From Bacteroidales bacterium (GTDB taxonomy: Bacteria > Bacteroidota > Bacteroidia > Bacteroidales > UBA932), in the NCBI GenBank assembly GCA_017443465.1, contig JAFRXO010000039.1, positions 1 through 51,972 on the forward strand: 51,972 nt of DNA. The letters run 5' to 3'. Under the pieces are notes generated by a model that was not told where the DNA came from, did no database searches, and saw only the letters and a program-made list of their open reading frames with translations. This document shows, one piece after another, positions 43,743-51,972 of the stretch (positions within the stretch are counted from its first letter, which is position 1; each line of letters opens with the position of its first letter). The position numbers were made by a program, and so were the translations under genes.

Positions 43743-45575
43743 TTATTTCGTATATGTCGCTCCTGCAACCTGGGCGGCCGTGATGTCACGGACTATCCAT
43801 GCAAGATACATTTCCAGATTGGTGTAGCGTCCGTTCCTGTCGAGGGTGATGGTCTTGCCGTCCGAAGGATTCTTCTTGTCCAGTCCGAACTCGTCCTCGA
43901 AAGAGTCGCTCATCCCGTCGCGGTCAGTGTCTGTGACGGTTCCGTTCTTGTACTCCGGCCATCCGCCCACTGCGGCAGTGTTGTCAATGATTCCGCCGGT
44001 GCTTCCGTTTCCTCCTTCATTGAAAGTAGGGGCTCCGCTCTTGGCATCCGTAACCGCCCTTATGTCCACCGCGTCGCGCACCAGAGAGGCCCCTGCATAG
44101 TCACAGACCACCTTGAATGCGTCTGCTGCGCTGTGTGTTGAGACATATGCCATTGCACCGTCTTTACCCGTGATGACATAGGGAGAAGACACTACATGGC
44201 CGTCTTTTGAAATAGTCTCACCGGTGGTCGGATTGGTGCTGATGTCCCAGTCTATTCCGGCAGCGTTGTCCTTTGTAATGGTCTCATTACCGGTGTGGAC
44301 GTTGCCGCTGATGTAGATGTAGGGATACTGGTAGGTTGCATATGCCCCGTTATCCTGCTTGTAGAGCCCCTGGGCCAGGATGAACTTCCTGTTTGCGGAC
44401 GCCTTTCCGGGCTTGTAGTAATTGTTGACCATGTTGATGTAGGATCCGTTGCCGCCGTAGCAGCCGTCGCCTGAGCCCCAGTTGTAGTTCACGCAGTTAC
44501 GGTAGTCCACATAGCCCCTGCGGGCAGGGTTGGAAGGATTCTCGTATATCTGCGGATGGTCGAAGCGGGGAGTGCGGTTGTTGTGGTTGGCCAGCAGGTT
44601 GTGGTGGAACGAAGCGTTCTTGCCACCCCATATGCCACCGTAGCCATGGTTCCCCTTAGGATGGGAAGACTTGTTGAGGCTCTCCGAGAGAATGCACCAC
44701 TGCATCGTAAAGAACTCGTTCTCGTAGAATGAGGCGCACTCGTCGATGGACCAGCTCATCGAGCAGTGGTCCAGGATTATGTTGTCGTGACGGCGTCCCC
44801 AGCATGCATCCTCGGCCTTGGACTGGTCACCGCCTTCACCCAGGCGGAAACGCAGATACCTGATTATGACGTTGTCAGCATCGACGAAAGTGGTGTAGTT
44901 CTTAAGGCATATGCCGTCGCCGGGAGCTGTCTGTCCTGCAATGGTAACGTCACCGTTGGTGATCTTCAGGTCGCTCTTGAGCTCGATGATGCCGGCTACG
45001 TCGAACACGATCGTCCTCTTGCCGCTCTTTCCGACAGCCCATCTCAACGATCCTTCACCGCTGTCCTCAAGGTTGGTCACATGATAGACATCGCCTCCGC
45101 GGCCGCCTGTAGTGTACATTCCGCCGCCCTCGGCGCCCGGGAAAGCCCTGGCCACGTTATCCTCCTCATGTGCCGGGATCTTGAATTTGTCGTAATAGAT
45201 CGACGGGGGATTGCCCTGGGTCATAGCCTCGACACTCTCACTCCATTCGGAAAGCAGCCCGAAGGCCACGGTACGGAGCTGGAGAGTGTGCCTGGTCCCG
45301 GGATAAAGCCCTTCGATGGTCACATCATTGGTCATCGTAGAACCGCTTTTGGCCCCTCCGAGTCCGGAAATGGGGTCGGTATAGGAAAGGTGCCACTCAT
45401 ATGACGAAGCATCCTTTACACTACTCCACTGGAACGTCAGGGATGTCTCGGTAGCCGAAGCCAGGGTAATGTTGACGGGAGCTTTCGGGGTCGGGATGGT
45501 CTTGATCTTGCCACAGGCTCCGCCGACGAATACCAATGTGCTGACAATCAGCAGAAAAATTTTGAAGTTTTTCAT
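43743..45575 (-). CDS. PL1 family pectate lyase with FnIII domain
   Basis: This 610-residue predicted lipoprotein (GGAC, Cys21) has a fibronectin III domain (about 33-122). A PL1 parallel beta-helix covers about 140-540: AFPGAEGGGMYTTGGRGGDVYHV, GSLRWAV, ITIAGQTAPGDG-type, and the Ca2+-site strand HDNIILDHCSMSWSIDE near 262. The pattern NNRTPRFDHPQ near 330 supplies the catalytic Arg candidate. A C-terminal Ca-binding type repeat is DTDRDGMSDSFEDEFGLD near 553. It cleaves galacturonan by beta-elimination, making 4,5-unsaturated ends that GH105 can process. Start overlaps the GH105 stop by four bases. Confidence 0.92.
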   Translation of the reverse strand: MKNFKIFLLIVSTLVFVGGACGKIKTIPTPKAPVNITLASATETSLTFQWSSVKDASSYEWHLSYTDPISGLGGAKSGSTMTNDVTIEGLYPGTRHTLQLRTVAFGLLSEWSESVEAMTQGNPPSIYYDKFKIPAHEEDNVARAFPGAEGGGMYTTGGRGGDVYHVTNLEDSGEGSLRWAVGKSGKRTIVFDVAGIIELKSDLKITNGDVTIAGQTAPGDGICLKNYTTFVDADNVIIRYLRFRLGEGGDQSKAEDACWGRRHDNIILDHCSMSWSIDECASFYENEFFTMQWCILSESLNKSSHPKGNHGYGGIWGGKNASFHHNLLANHNNRTPRFDHPQIYENPSNPARRGYVDYRNCVNYNWGSGDGCYGGNGSYINMVNNYYKPGKASANRKFILAQGLYKQDNGAYATYQYPYIYISGNVHTGNETITKDNAAGIDWDISTNPTTGETISKDGHVVSSPYVITGKDGAMAYVSTHSAADAFKVVCDYAGASLVRDAVDIRAVTDAKSGAPTFNEGGNGSTGGIIDNTAAVGGWPEYKNGTVTDTDRDGMSDSFEDEFGLDKKNPSDGKTITLDRNGRYTNLEMYLAWIVRDITAAQVAGATYTK

Positions 45576-46753
45576 TTTTCCATTTCAAGTGAGGCCCAGA
45601 TAAGGGGACCGATCCCCTTAGGGTCATTGTCACATATTCTTTCGTGTATATAATAATCGTAGTTGCCGCTGCGGTTGTCTTTTCCGCCCAATCCTGCCAC
45701 TGCGCAGCACCGGATCAGGTCCACGTTCCCGTCAGCGTCCCTGCGGATGAACTCCGAGATCACCTTGTCATATGTTTTCTTCGCGAGGCGGCGCATGTCC
45801 GCGGGCAGATAGCCCAGGCGCGTCCCTTTCAGCAGGGCATATGCGAACATCGCGTTGCAGGTTGCCTCAGTGTAGTTGCCCTCGCGGCCCGGCTGGTCGA
45901 GCACCTGGAACCACATTCCCGTGGCCGGGTCGGCGAACTCCGGAAGGGTCTTGAAAATGTCCTGGAGGATACCGATTACCTCCTCGCGTCCCTGGGTCCC
46001 CTCCGGAATGTAGGGGAGGGTCTCCACTATAGCCATCACGTACCAGCCCAGTGCCCGTCCCCATGCATGTTCGGACTGACCGGTGACGCTGTCGCACCAG
46101 AACATCTGCTTCGACTCATCCCACGCATGGCGGTACAGCCCGGTGGAAGGATCGAAAGTGTGGTGCGCCACCACCAGGAAATGGTTCATTATGTCGCGGA
46201 AAGAACTGTCCCTCTGTGCCCCGCTCTCATAGCGGCTGGCGTACTCCGCGTAGAACGGCTGGGCCATGTAGAGACCATCCAGCCACATCTGGTGAGGGTA
46301 TATGGCCTTATGCCAGAAACCTCCTTCGCTGGTGCGCGGGTGCCCGGCAAGCTGCTTGCGAAGGGTGTCCATCGCCATGCGGTACTTCTGCTTCCCGGTC
46401 CTGTCCAGGAGCTGGAACAGCGTCTTTCCCGGGCATATGTGGTCGGTGGAATAATTGCTCAGCTTGTAGGTAGCGATCTTCCCGTCCTCCGAGATGATGT
46501 CATCATACCACTTCTCGACATAATTGAATATGTCATCCCTTCCGTAGCGCTCAGCAACGTCCAGGAAAGCCTTCAGCTCCAGGCCGGTAGTGTAGTTCCA
46601 CTTCAGTTTGCCCTGCAGGCCGTCCAGGTAGCTCGCCTCGGGGCAGCGGGCCATTTCGCTCCTGACCACCTGCTCTGAAAACGGCTTGTTCCCGCAGGCC
46701 TGAAGGACTGCGAGAACCGCCGTAAGATATAAGATGTAACAGAATTTCCTCAT
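45572..46753 (-). CDS. GH105 unsaturated rhamnogalacturonyl/galacturonyl hydrolase
   Basis: This 393-residue predicted lipoprotein (LQAC, Cys20) has an (alpha/alpha)6 barrel. Family motifs are HQMWLDGLYMAQPF with catalytic Asp159, GLYRHAWDESK near 215, SEHAWGRALGWYVMAIVETLP near 237 and DPKGIGPLIWASLEME at the C-terminus. It hydrates and removes the unsaturated uronate left at non-reducing ends by pectate or rhamnogalacturonan lyases. It overlaps both neighbours by four bases, indicating coupled translation with GH28 and PL1. Confidence 0.95.
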   Translation of the reverse strand: MRKFCYILYLTAVLAVLQACGNKPFSEQVVRSEMARCPEASYLDGLQGKLKWNYTTGLELKAFLDVAERYGRDDIFNYVEKWYDDIISEDGKIATYKLSNYSTDHICPGKTLFQLLDRTGKQKYRMAMDTLRKQLAGHPRTSEGGFWHKAIYPHQMWLDGLYMAQPFYAEYASRYESGAQRDSSFRDIMNHFLVVAHHTFDPSTGLYRHAWDESKQMFWCDSVTGQSEHAWGRALGWYVMAIVETLPYIPEGTQGREEVIGILQDIFKTLPEFADPATGMWFQVLDQPGREGNYTEATCNAMFAYALLKGTRLGYLPADMRRLAKKTYDKVISEFIRRDADGNVDLIRCCAVAGLGGKDNRSGNYDYYIHERICDNDPKGIGPLIWASLEMEK

Positions 46754-48279
46754 TTCACTGTCAGGTTTTCGACGTCATTGCGTATTATGCTGTCGCCCTC
46801 CGGAGTAATGACCTTGACCCCTGTCAGGCTGATGTCCCTGGCGTGGTTTATCTCAATCCCCTTCGAGGCTTTGAATATGCAGTCCGTGAAATCCATCCCG
46901 CTGACCGGCATCTCCGGCAGGCCGTTTAGGTATATCGCGCTGGCCGCCCCGTTGCATATCACCCGACTGACGTGGATGTCCCTGAACTGGGGAGTGGTCT
47001 CATCCACCTTCGGGATATCCCCCGTACCTCCGGCCGCGACGCCTTCCGCCTTCATCTCGCTGACCGACTTCCCGCCGTAATAGAGGTTGAAGATAACCGC
47101 GTCATTAATGATGTCTTTCATCCGGATGTCTTCAATCCATATGTCTTTTACGACTCCTCCGCGTCCGCGGGTGCTCTTGAAGCGCAGCCCTACGTCGGTG
47201 CCGTTGAAGACGCAGTCGCTTACCTTGATGTTCTCCACTCCTCCGCTCATCTCGCTTCCTACCACGAATCCGCCGTGTCCGCTATAAACGGTGCAATTGC
47301 TTATGAGAAGGTTCCTGCACTTAACCGCGTGCCTCCTGCCGTCCTCGTCCTTGCCGGACTTTATGCATATGGCATCGTCTCCCACATCGAATGATGTCCC
47401 GGTGAGGATCACGTTCTCGCAGGCGTCGATGTCCAGGCCGTCACCGTTCACCGACCAGGCCGGGTTCCTCACGGTGACATCCTTGATGATGATGTTCTTG
47501 CTGAACAGCGGATGGAGGTTCCATGCGGGGGAGTTCTGGAATGTGCATCCCTCGAGGAGCACGTTCTCGCATTCCCTGATGGAGACCAGGACCGGACGGA
47601 GGAAACGCTTGATAAACTGAAGGTCGAGCCCGTCGTTGGGCTTGTTGAAGCCGTTGGAGTTCTCCCTGGCGAGCTTGTAGCCCTCATCCGGGAACCACAC
47701 GTCTCCCTTGTCGCTCAGCACTCCGCCTCCCGCCACGCGGGAATCGAAAAGCTTGGGCGGGCAGTTGAACCTCTTCAGCTCCCTCCAGGCCTGGCCGTTC
47801 CCGTCGATGATTCCTTCGCCTGTGATCGCGATGTCCTTGACCTGATACGCGTTGATAGGGGATATGCACCTCTTCATGTCCTGACCTTCGAAGTTGGTTT
47901 CGATGATAGGATAGAGGTCCATATCCGGGTCGAACATCAGGACGGCGTTCTTCTCCAGGTGGAGCTCGATGCCGCTTTTCATGGTAATCGGGCCGCTGAG
48001 CCACATGCCGGCAGGCACTGTGATACGGCCTCCGCCGAGGGAGACGAGCTTGTCGATGGCATCAGCGAAAGCCTTCGTGTTGAGGGTCAGTCCGTCACCG
48101 ACTCCGCCGAAGTCCGTAATGCATACGCTCCTTGAAGGAATCCGGGGCCTTTCCACGCGGGGCATATCGAACTGGAGCCCCTCATAGAGGGAGGCGAATT
48201 CATATGTCTTTCCGCCCGTGCAGGAGACGGCTATGGTGGCGAGAGCTGCGGCAAGAATGGTTTGTATGAAGTGTTTCAT
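46750..48279 (-). CDS. GH28 polygalacturonase-like enzyme
   Basis: This 509-residue exported protein (AVSC lipobox, Cys20) forms a right-handed beta-helix. GH28 catalytic elements are NGDGLDID at 278-285, GDDAICIKSG with Asp301/Asp302, GHGGFVVGSE near 334 and the substrate-binding RFKS at 366-369. It hydrolyses alpha-1,4-galacturonosyl linkages, probably exo-acting or specific for a pectin side structure. It is the first gene of the operon. Its promoter -7 box (48317-48324) lies next to the LacI-type operator. Confidence 0.93.
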   Translation of the reverse strand: MKHFIQTILAAALATIAVSCTGGKTYEFASLYEGLQFDMPRVERPRIPSRSVCITDFGGVGDGLTLNTKAFADAIDKLVSLGGGRITVPAGMWLSGPITMKSGIELHLEKNAVLMFDPDMDLYPIIETNFEGQDMKRCISPINAYQVKDIAITGEGIIDGNGQAWRELKRFNCPPKLFDSRVAGGGVLSDKGDVWFPDEGYKLARENSNGFNKPNDGLDLQFIKRFLRPVLVSIRECENVLLEGCTFQNSPAWNLHPLFSKNIIIKDVTVRNPAWSVNGDGLDIDACENVILTGTSFDVGDDAICIKSGKDEDGRRHAVKCRNLLISNCTVYSGHGGFVVGSEMSGGVENIKVSDCVFNGTDVGLRFKSTRGRGGVVKDIWIEDIRMKDIINDAVIFNLYYGGKSVSEMKAEGVAAGGTGDIPKVDETTPQFRDIHVSRVICNGAASAIYLNGLPEMPVSGMDFTDCIFKASKGIEINHARDISLTGVKVITPEGDSIIRNDVENLTVK

Positions 48280-48316
48280 CCGTTATCGTATGATAAGTCA
48301 ATGTGGTATCCGGGTG

Positions 48317-48386
48317 CAAATATACTAATTTTTTCAGTTTTGCAAACGTTTGCAGAAATTATTTTCAACGTTTTTGCCTATATTTG
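48317..48386. promoter_or_regulatory. Divergent GH28/GH127 promoters around a LacI-type operator
   Basis: CAAATATA at 48317-48324 is TATATTTG on the minus strand, for the pectin operon. TATATTTG at 48379-48386 drives GH127. Between them lies the 14-base perfect palindrome TGCAAACGTTTGCA (48341-48354), 16 bases from one box and 24 from the other. A second, weaker half-operator CAACGTTTTTGC is at 48366-48377. One bound LacI protein would block the -33 regions of both promoters. Confidence 0.8.
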
Positions 48387-48429
48387 ATGATAACGCGCAT
48401 AATTAATCCCATTACAATATCTTTTTGAC

Positions 48430-50325
48430 ATGAAAAACAGAATCGAAACATTGCTGCGCATGGTGGCCTCAGCCGTCATCCTCGGACTTTCAGTCCCTGA
48501 GGCGGCAAATGCCCAGTTTACGTCATCTGCCGCCCCCTCTGCTCCGTCCCAGGGCTCTGCGGTAGCATTTACCATGCGTCCCGTAGATTTTTCCCAAGTC
48601 AAGGTAAATGACTCGTTCTGGTCCCCGATCCTGGACCGCGTGGCGAACACCACGCTCGACGTATGCATCGACCAGTGTGCCGTCAAGACCCACAGGATAG
48701 ACAACTTCGCGATTGCGGCCGGCTTGAAGGAAGGGAAATTCGAAGGTATATTTTTCGACGACTCAGATGTTTACAAGATGCTTGAAGGCATTGCCTATTC
48801 ACTTGTGAACCATCCGGACAAGGCCCTCGAGGCCCGTGCCGACAGCATAATCAATTTCATCGCCGCGGCCCAGCACGACGACGGCTATCTCAATTCCTAT
48901 TACACGCTCGTCACACCCGAGAAAAAATGGACGGACATGGACAAGCACGAAATGTACTGTGCCGGGCATATGATCGAGGGCGCCATCGCCTATTATCATG
49001 CCACAGGAAAGGACAAGTTCCTGAACACTGCCCGCCGTTTTGCGGATTACCTCTGCCTGAATTTCGGAAAGGGTAAGCGCAACTGGGTCCCGGGACACGA
49101 GGAGATCGAACTGGCCCTGGTAAAGCTCTACCATGAGACCGGGGAAGTGAAATACCTCGACTTGGCGGAGACCCTCATTGACAGGCGCGGACATGGTTAC
49201 GGGACATGGAAGAAACCGGAGTATTACCAGGATTTGGTTCCTGTCTCTGAGCTTACCGAAATCACCGGGCACGCGGTGCGTGCCATGTATCTGTTTTCGG
49301 GAATGGCTGACGTGGCTGTCCTCCGCGGACGCGCAGACTACACACAGGCCCTCGACAGGGTATGGAACGATGTCATACTCAGGAAGATGTACCTGACGGG
49401 AGGTATAGGGTCCTCCAGCCACAACGAGGGCTTCACAGTACCGTATGACCTTCCCAACAAGCAGGCATATGCAGAGACTTGCGCGTCGATAGGGATGGCG
49501 CTGTGGAACTCCCGTATGAACCGCCTTCATGGAGACGGGAAGTATTTCGACGTCGCGGAACGTAGCATCTACAACGGAACCCTTTCCGGCATATCCTACA
49601 CAGGGGACCATTTCTTCTATGTCAATCCTCTCGAGTCGGCCGGCGACCACCATCGCCAGGAGTGGTTCGGCTGCGCCTGCTGCCCGAGCAACCTGGACCG
49701 TTTCCTGCCTTCCGTGGGAGGATATGCATATGCGGTGTCTGACAATGCCCTGTGGGTTAACATGTACATGGGGAGCAGCGCGAATGTGTCCGTCGGCGGA
49801 AGTGACGTCGGAGTAAAGGTGGAGACCAGGTACCCATGGGAGGGAGAGGTCAGGCTCACCCTCAATCCCTCAAAGTCCCGTGAATTCGAGGTGCGCCTCC
49901 GCATTCCCGGATGGTGCAGGGACTGGTCGTACAAGACATCCGGCAAAATTTCCGGATCCCGTGTAGAAAGAGGCTACCTTGTCCTTAACGGCAAATGGAA
50001 AAAGGGCGACGTAGTCACCCTGAACATGGATATGCCTGTCGAGGTGGTGGAAGCCGATCCCCGCGTCGAGGCGGACAAGGGACTTCGCGCAATCCAGCGT
50101 GGTCCGATCGTCTATTGCCTGGAAGAAATTGATAATCCGGGGATTGCCTCCGCATCCCTGTCGTCCGGTACCACATTTACTGCTGCATATGAACCTTCTT
50201 TCCTTGGAGGAGCCACACTCATCACTGCCCGGGGAGCCGACGGCAAGGAACTCCGTTTCATCCCGTACTTTGACTGGGACAACCGCACACCCGGCCGCAT
50301 GATAGTCTGGGTGCCCTGGAAATAA
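48430..50325 (+). CDS. GH127-type beta-L-arabinofuranosidase
   Basis: This 631-residue exported protein has a signal peptide (about 1-28) and the DUF1680/GH127 fold: an (alpha/alpha)6 barrel (about 50-430) and C-terminal beta domains (about 440-631). The zinc-cysteine catalytic set is visible: Glu349 and Cys351 in AYAETCASIG, and Cys417-Cys418 in GCACCPSN. It releases beta-L-arabinofuranose, found in pectin side chains (rhamnogalacturonan II) and extensins; some relatives act on other sugars. Transcribed away from the pectin operon under a shared operator. Confidence 0.92.
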   Translation: MKNRIETLLRMVASAVILGLSVPEAANAQFTSSAAPSAPSQGSAVAFTMRPVDFSQVKVNDSFWSPILDRVANTTLDVCIDQCAVKTHRIDNFAIAAGLKEGKFEGIFFDDSDVYKMLEGIAYSLVNHPDKALEARADSIINFIAAAQHDDGYLNSYYTLVTPEKKWTDMDKHEMYCAGHMIEGAIAYYHATGKDKFLNTARRFADYLCLNFGKGKRNWVPGHEEIELALVKLYHETGEVKYLDLAETLIDRRGHGYGTWKKPEYYQDLVPVSELTEITGHAVRAMYLFSGMADVAVLRGRADYTQALDRVWNDVILRKMYLTGGIGSSSHNEGFTVPYDLPNKQAYAETCASIGMALWNSRMNRLHGDGKYFDVAERSIYNGTLSGISYTGDHFFYVNPLESAGDHHRQEWFGCACCPSNLDRFLPSVGGYAYAVSDNALWVNMYMGSSANVSVGGSDVGVKVETRYPWEGEVRLTLNPSKSREFEVRLRIPGWCRDWSYKTSGKISGSRVERGYLVLNGKWKKGDVVTLNMDMPVEVVEADPRVEADKGLRAIQRGPIVYCLEEIDNPGIASASLSSGTTFTAAYEPSFLGGATLITARGADGKELRFIPYFDWDNRTPGRMIVWVPWK

Positions 50326-50385
50326 TTTTTGGTTATTACGAAATTTTTTATATATAGCAGATACAATTACCAAACCATCAAAAAA

Positions 50386-50454
50386 ATGACCCGGATCAAG
50401 AAATAACTCCCACTGTTCTTTGCGTTCCTGCTTCTTCTGCCGGCAGGCAGCCTT
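50386..50454 (+). pseudogene. Signal peptide of OmpA-like gene interrupted by TAA
   Basis: ATG 50386 is in frame with the downstream OmpA-like gene. It reads M-T-R-I-K-K, then TAA at 50404-50406, then L-P-L-F-F-A-F-L-L-L-L-P-A-G-S-L-M-A-Q. Without the stop this is a complete, typical signal peptide cleaved after an Ala-containing site. The stop therefore separates the basic N-region from the hydrophobic core. A mutation, a base-call error in the assembly, or readthrough would each explain it. Confidence 0.75.
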
Positions 50455-51597
50455 ATGGCGCAGGAGCCTTACCGTGACGCCCGCACCGGCACTGTGGGCC
50501 TCCGTCTTGAAGGTGGAACTTCATGGTCGTTCGGTTCTTCATTCGAGAACGTCGGCGCCAACGAGGTCAACCTGATCCAGCCCTATGCAGGGGCAGGGTT
50601 GTTCGTGAACATCCGTCCATGGGTCCGCGTAGGAGCGGACTACAGTTACACACAGATGGTCCGCGAACAGCTGTTCACTTCTCTCCCCGCCCTTACAGGC
50701 GATGGTATTCTCGCGGGAAGCGCGGAAGGCTCCATATACCGCGATTTCAAGACCCGTTTCCACGGTGCATCGCTCACCGGTGAATTCAACCTGATGGAGA
50801 TCGGCAAGAACAAAGGGGCCGGTCGTTTCGGGATGTGGCTCGGTACCGGGCTCGGCTGCCTTTTCTCACAGGGGAACACCTGGGACATCATAGTGTCGAA
50901 CGTACTCAACGCAGACAAGCAGGTTGTCCGTTTCGGTGGTCACAACGAGCCTCATGATTACAATGCCCTGTTCATTCCGGTAACCTTGTCCCTGGAGTAT
51001 GCCTTCCTTCCCCAGGTTGCCCTGAGCGTCGGAGGAGGCTACCGTTTCCTTCCCGGGAAGCAGGACCTCGCTCCCAAGAGCCAGGCATATGCCAAGGTGG
51101 GCCTCGTGTTCAACCTGACAGGGAAACGCTATCGTGCGAAACAGGCAAGACCGGTGGTTGATCCCGGCTATGCGGCTCCTATCCATGACACTGTCTATGT
51201 GGAGAAGATCGTAGAGAAGCCGGTCGAGAAACTGGTCGAAGTGCCCGCACAGAACGAAGTGACCGATGACATGCTGCCGTTCGTGACCTTCGTGCGCGGT
51301 TCCTCGGTACTTGACGAAAGCGTCAATGCATCAGCGCTTTCATCTCTCGTCTCAGTCCTGAAGGCCAATCCTTCAGTGCGTTTCGACATCCTCGGCTGGA
51401 CCGACCACACTGGCACAGACGAAATCAACGCACCTCTGTCCACCAGGCGTGCTGAAGCCCTTCGCGACTATCTTGTCGGCCAGGGAATAGACGCTTCGAG
51501 GATTGTTACGGTGGAAGGTCGCGGCAAATCTCTTCTCACAGGCGAGGAGGCTTTCAGCGCCATTGCACGCAAGGCCCAGGCCGTTATCGTTAAATAG
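50455..51597 (+). CDS. OmpA-like porin with N-terminal barrel (start disrupted)
   Basis: From ATG 50455 the frame encodes 380 residues. An N-terminal outer-membrane barrel covers about 10-225 (GTVGLRLEGGTSWSFGSS, FIPVTLSLEYAFLPQVALSVGGGYRF). A Pro/Lys linker (VEKIVEKPVEKLVEVP) leads to an OmpA peptidoglycan-binding domain (about 275-380: TFVRGSSVLDESV, DHTGTDEINAPLSTRRAEALRDYL). The true start is probably 50386, giving a signal peptide, but TAA at 50404 breaks it. As it stands, translation from 50455 would lack an export signal. Otherwise the reading frame is intact to its end, which favours a recent or artefactual stop. Confidence 0.82.
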   Translation: MAQEPYRDARTGTVGLRLEGGTSWSFGSSFENVGANEVNLIQPYAGAGLFVNIRPWVRVGADYSYTQMVREQLFTSLPALTGDGILAGSAEGSIYRDFKTRFHGASLTGEFNLMEIGKNKGAGRFGMWLGTGLGCLFSQGNTWDIIVSNVLNADKQVVRFGGHNEPHDYNALFIPVTLSLEYAFLPQVALSVGGGYRFLPGKQDLAPKSQAYAKVGLVFNLTGKRYRAKQARPVVDPGYAAPIHDTVYVEKIVEKPVEKLVEVPAQNEVTDDMLPFVTFVRGSSVLDESVNASALSSLVSVLKANPSVRFDILGWTDHTGTDEINAPLSTRRAEALRDYLVGQGIDASRIVTVEGRGKSLLTGEEAFSAIARKAQAVIVK

Positions 51598-51628
51598 TTT
51601 TCATTCGTCAAGCAAAAGAGATTTAATC

Positions 51629-51972
51629 ATGAAACAGTTCAAGTTAAGATCAATTCCCTGCTGCCTGCTGTGCGCAATACTGTGGCTCGGCATGGCTGCT
51701 CCGTTGGCCTTCACTTCCTGCGAGAACGAGCATCCGGAGCTCAACGTCACTCTGACCTCTGACTACAGCACGATTATCAATGCGATCAAAAATGTCAACT
51801 CTACCCTTTTGGACAAGCTTGCCCTGATCGAGGAAGCGATCAAGAATGGCACTGTGGCGAGCGGTGAGGCAAATGATCTGATCAAGCAGGCCCTTGAGAC
51901 CATGAACGGCACCCTTGAGGATAAACTGGCGGCGATCGAAGAGGCGATCAAGAGCCAGACAACAAGCCTTGA
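51629..51972 (+). CDS. Partial lipoprotein with coiled-coil repeats (runs off window)
   Basis: An open frame begins at ATG 51629 and continues to the end of the window (114 codons seen). MKQFKLRSIPCC starts a long signal with lipobox FTSC (Cys31). The mature chain has a repeated helical unit, DKLALIEEAIKNG then DKLAAIEEAIKSQ, separated by about 30 residues, suggesting a coiled coil of the Lpp or stalk type. It follows the OmpA-like gene by 31 bases and is probably co-transcribed. The C-terminal part is unseen, so its role is open. Confidence 0.75.
   Translation, partial: MKQFKLRSIPCCLLCAILWLGMAAPLAFTSCENEHPELNVTLTSDYSTIINAIKNVNSTLLDKLALIEEAIKNGTVASGEANDLIKQALETMNGTLEDKLAAIEEAIKSQTTSL

Overview
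The window looks like the chromosome of a gut or rumen-type Bacteroidota, most likely an uncultured Bacteroidales. The evidence is: a SusC/SusD pair; many MKK/MKR lipoproteins with a short lipobox; promoters of the Bacteroidota TAnnTTTG type; moderately high GC content with AT-rich promoters; and dense polysaccharide-degradation genes. The genus cannot be fixed from sequence alone.

Layout. Positions 1-1977 are gene-poor and repeat-rich: alternating inverted/direct repeats, GC-rich hairpins, a small OB-fold-like lipoprotein, a cysteine-rich secreted protein, and what look like the paired ends of an IS21-type element without a transposase. Positions 1978-7877 hold a secreted carboxylesterase, a lipoprotein, an OmpA-domain protein, a TPR-TM-LuxR regulator and a TlpA-like thioredoxin. 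Positions 7883-20590 hold two GH43 enzymes, two esterases, an unassigned secreted TIM-barrel-like hydrolase, a BNR-propeller/SGNH-hydrolase fusion, an M15 peptidase and a MINPP-like histidine phosphatase, with the housekeeping pair metY and Lrp/AsnC between them. Positions 20659-29082 hold two tandem heparinase II/III-like lyases, a PL8 lyase, a LacI regulator and a GlpT-type transporter. Positions 29300-33064 hold tRNA-Pro(GGG), a KdgF-like cupin lipoprotein, a GH20, an outer-membrane protein and a REP-associated Y1 transposase (RAYT). Positions 33395-48279 form one long minus-strand pectin operon: GH28, GH105, PL1, SusC, SusD and a 1744-residue beta-helix surface protein. A GH127 gene is divergent from it. 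The window ends with an OmpA-like porin and a partial coiled-coil lipoprotein.

How the genes fit together. PL1 and GH28 would cut homogalacturonan or rhamnogalacturonan at the surface or in the periplasm, and SusC/SusD plus the beta-helix protein would bind and import fragments. GH105 and the KdgF-like cupin would handle unsaturated uronates, and GH43, GH127 and the esterases would strip arabinose, galactose and acyl decorations. A palindrome GCAAACGTTTGC lies both in front of the lacI gene and between the divergent GH28 and GH127 promoters, which suggests that this LacI protein controls itself and the pectin locus.

Most unusual signals. (1) The palindrome CATATG occurs about 110 times by eye, against roughly 11-13 expected, in all three codon frames and at start codons, like a highly iterated palindrome. 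(2) Two long intergenic palindromes share a core but have different, perfectly self-complementary arms. (3) A nonsense codon interrupts the signal peptide of the OmpA-like gene near the right end.
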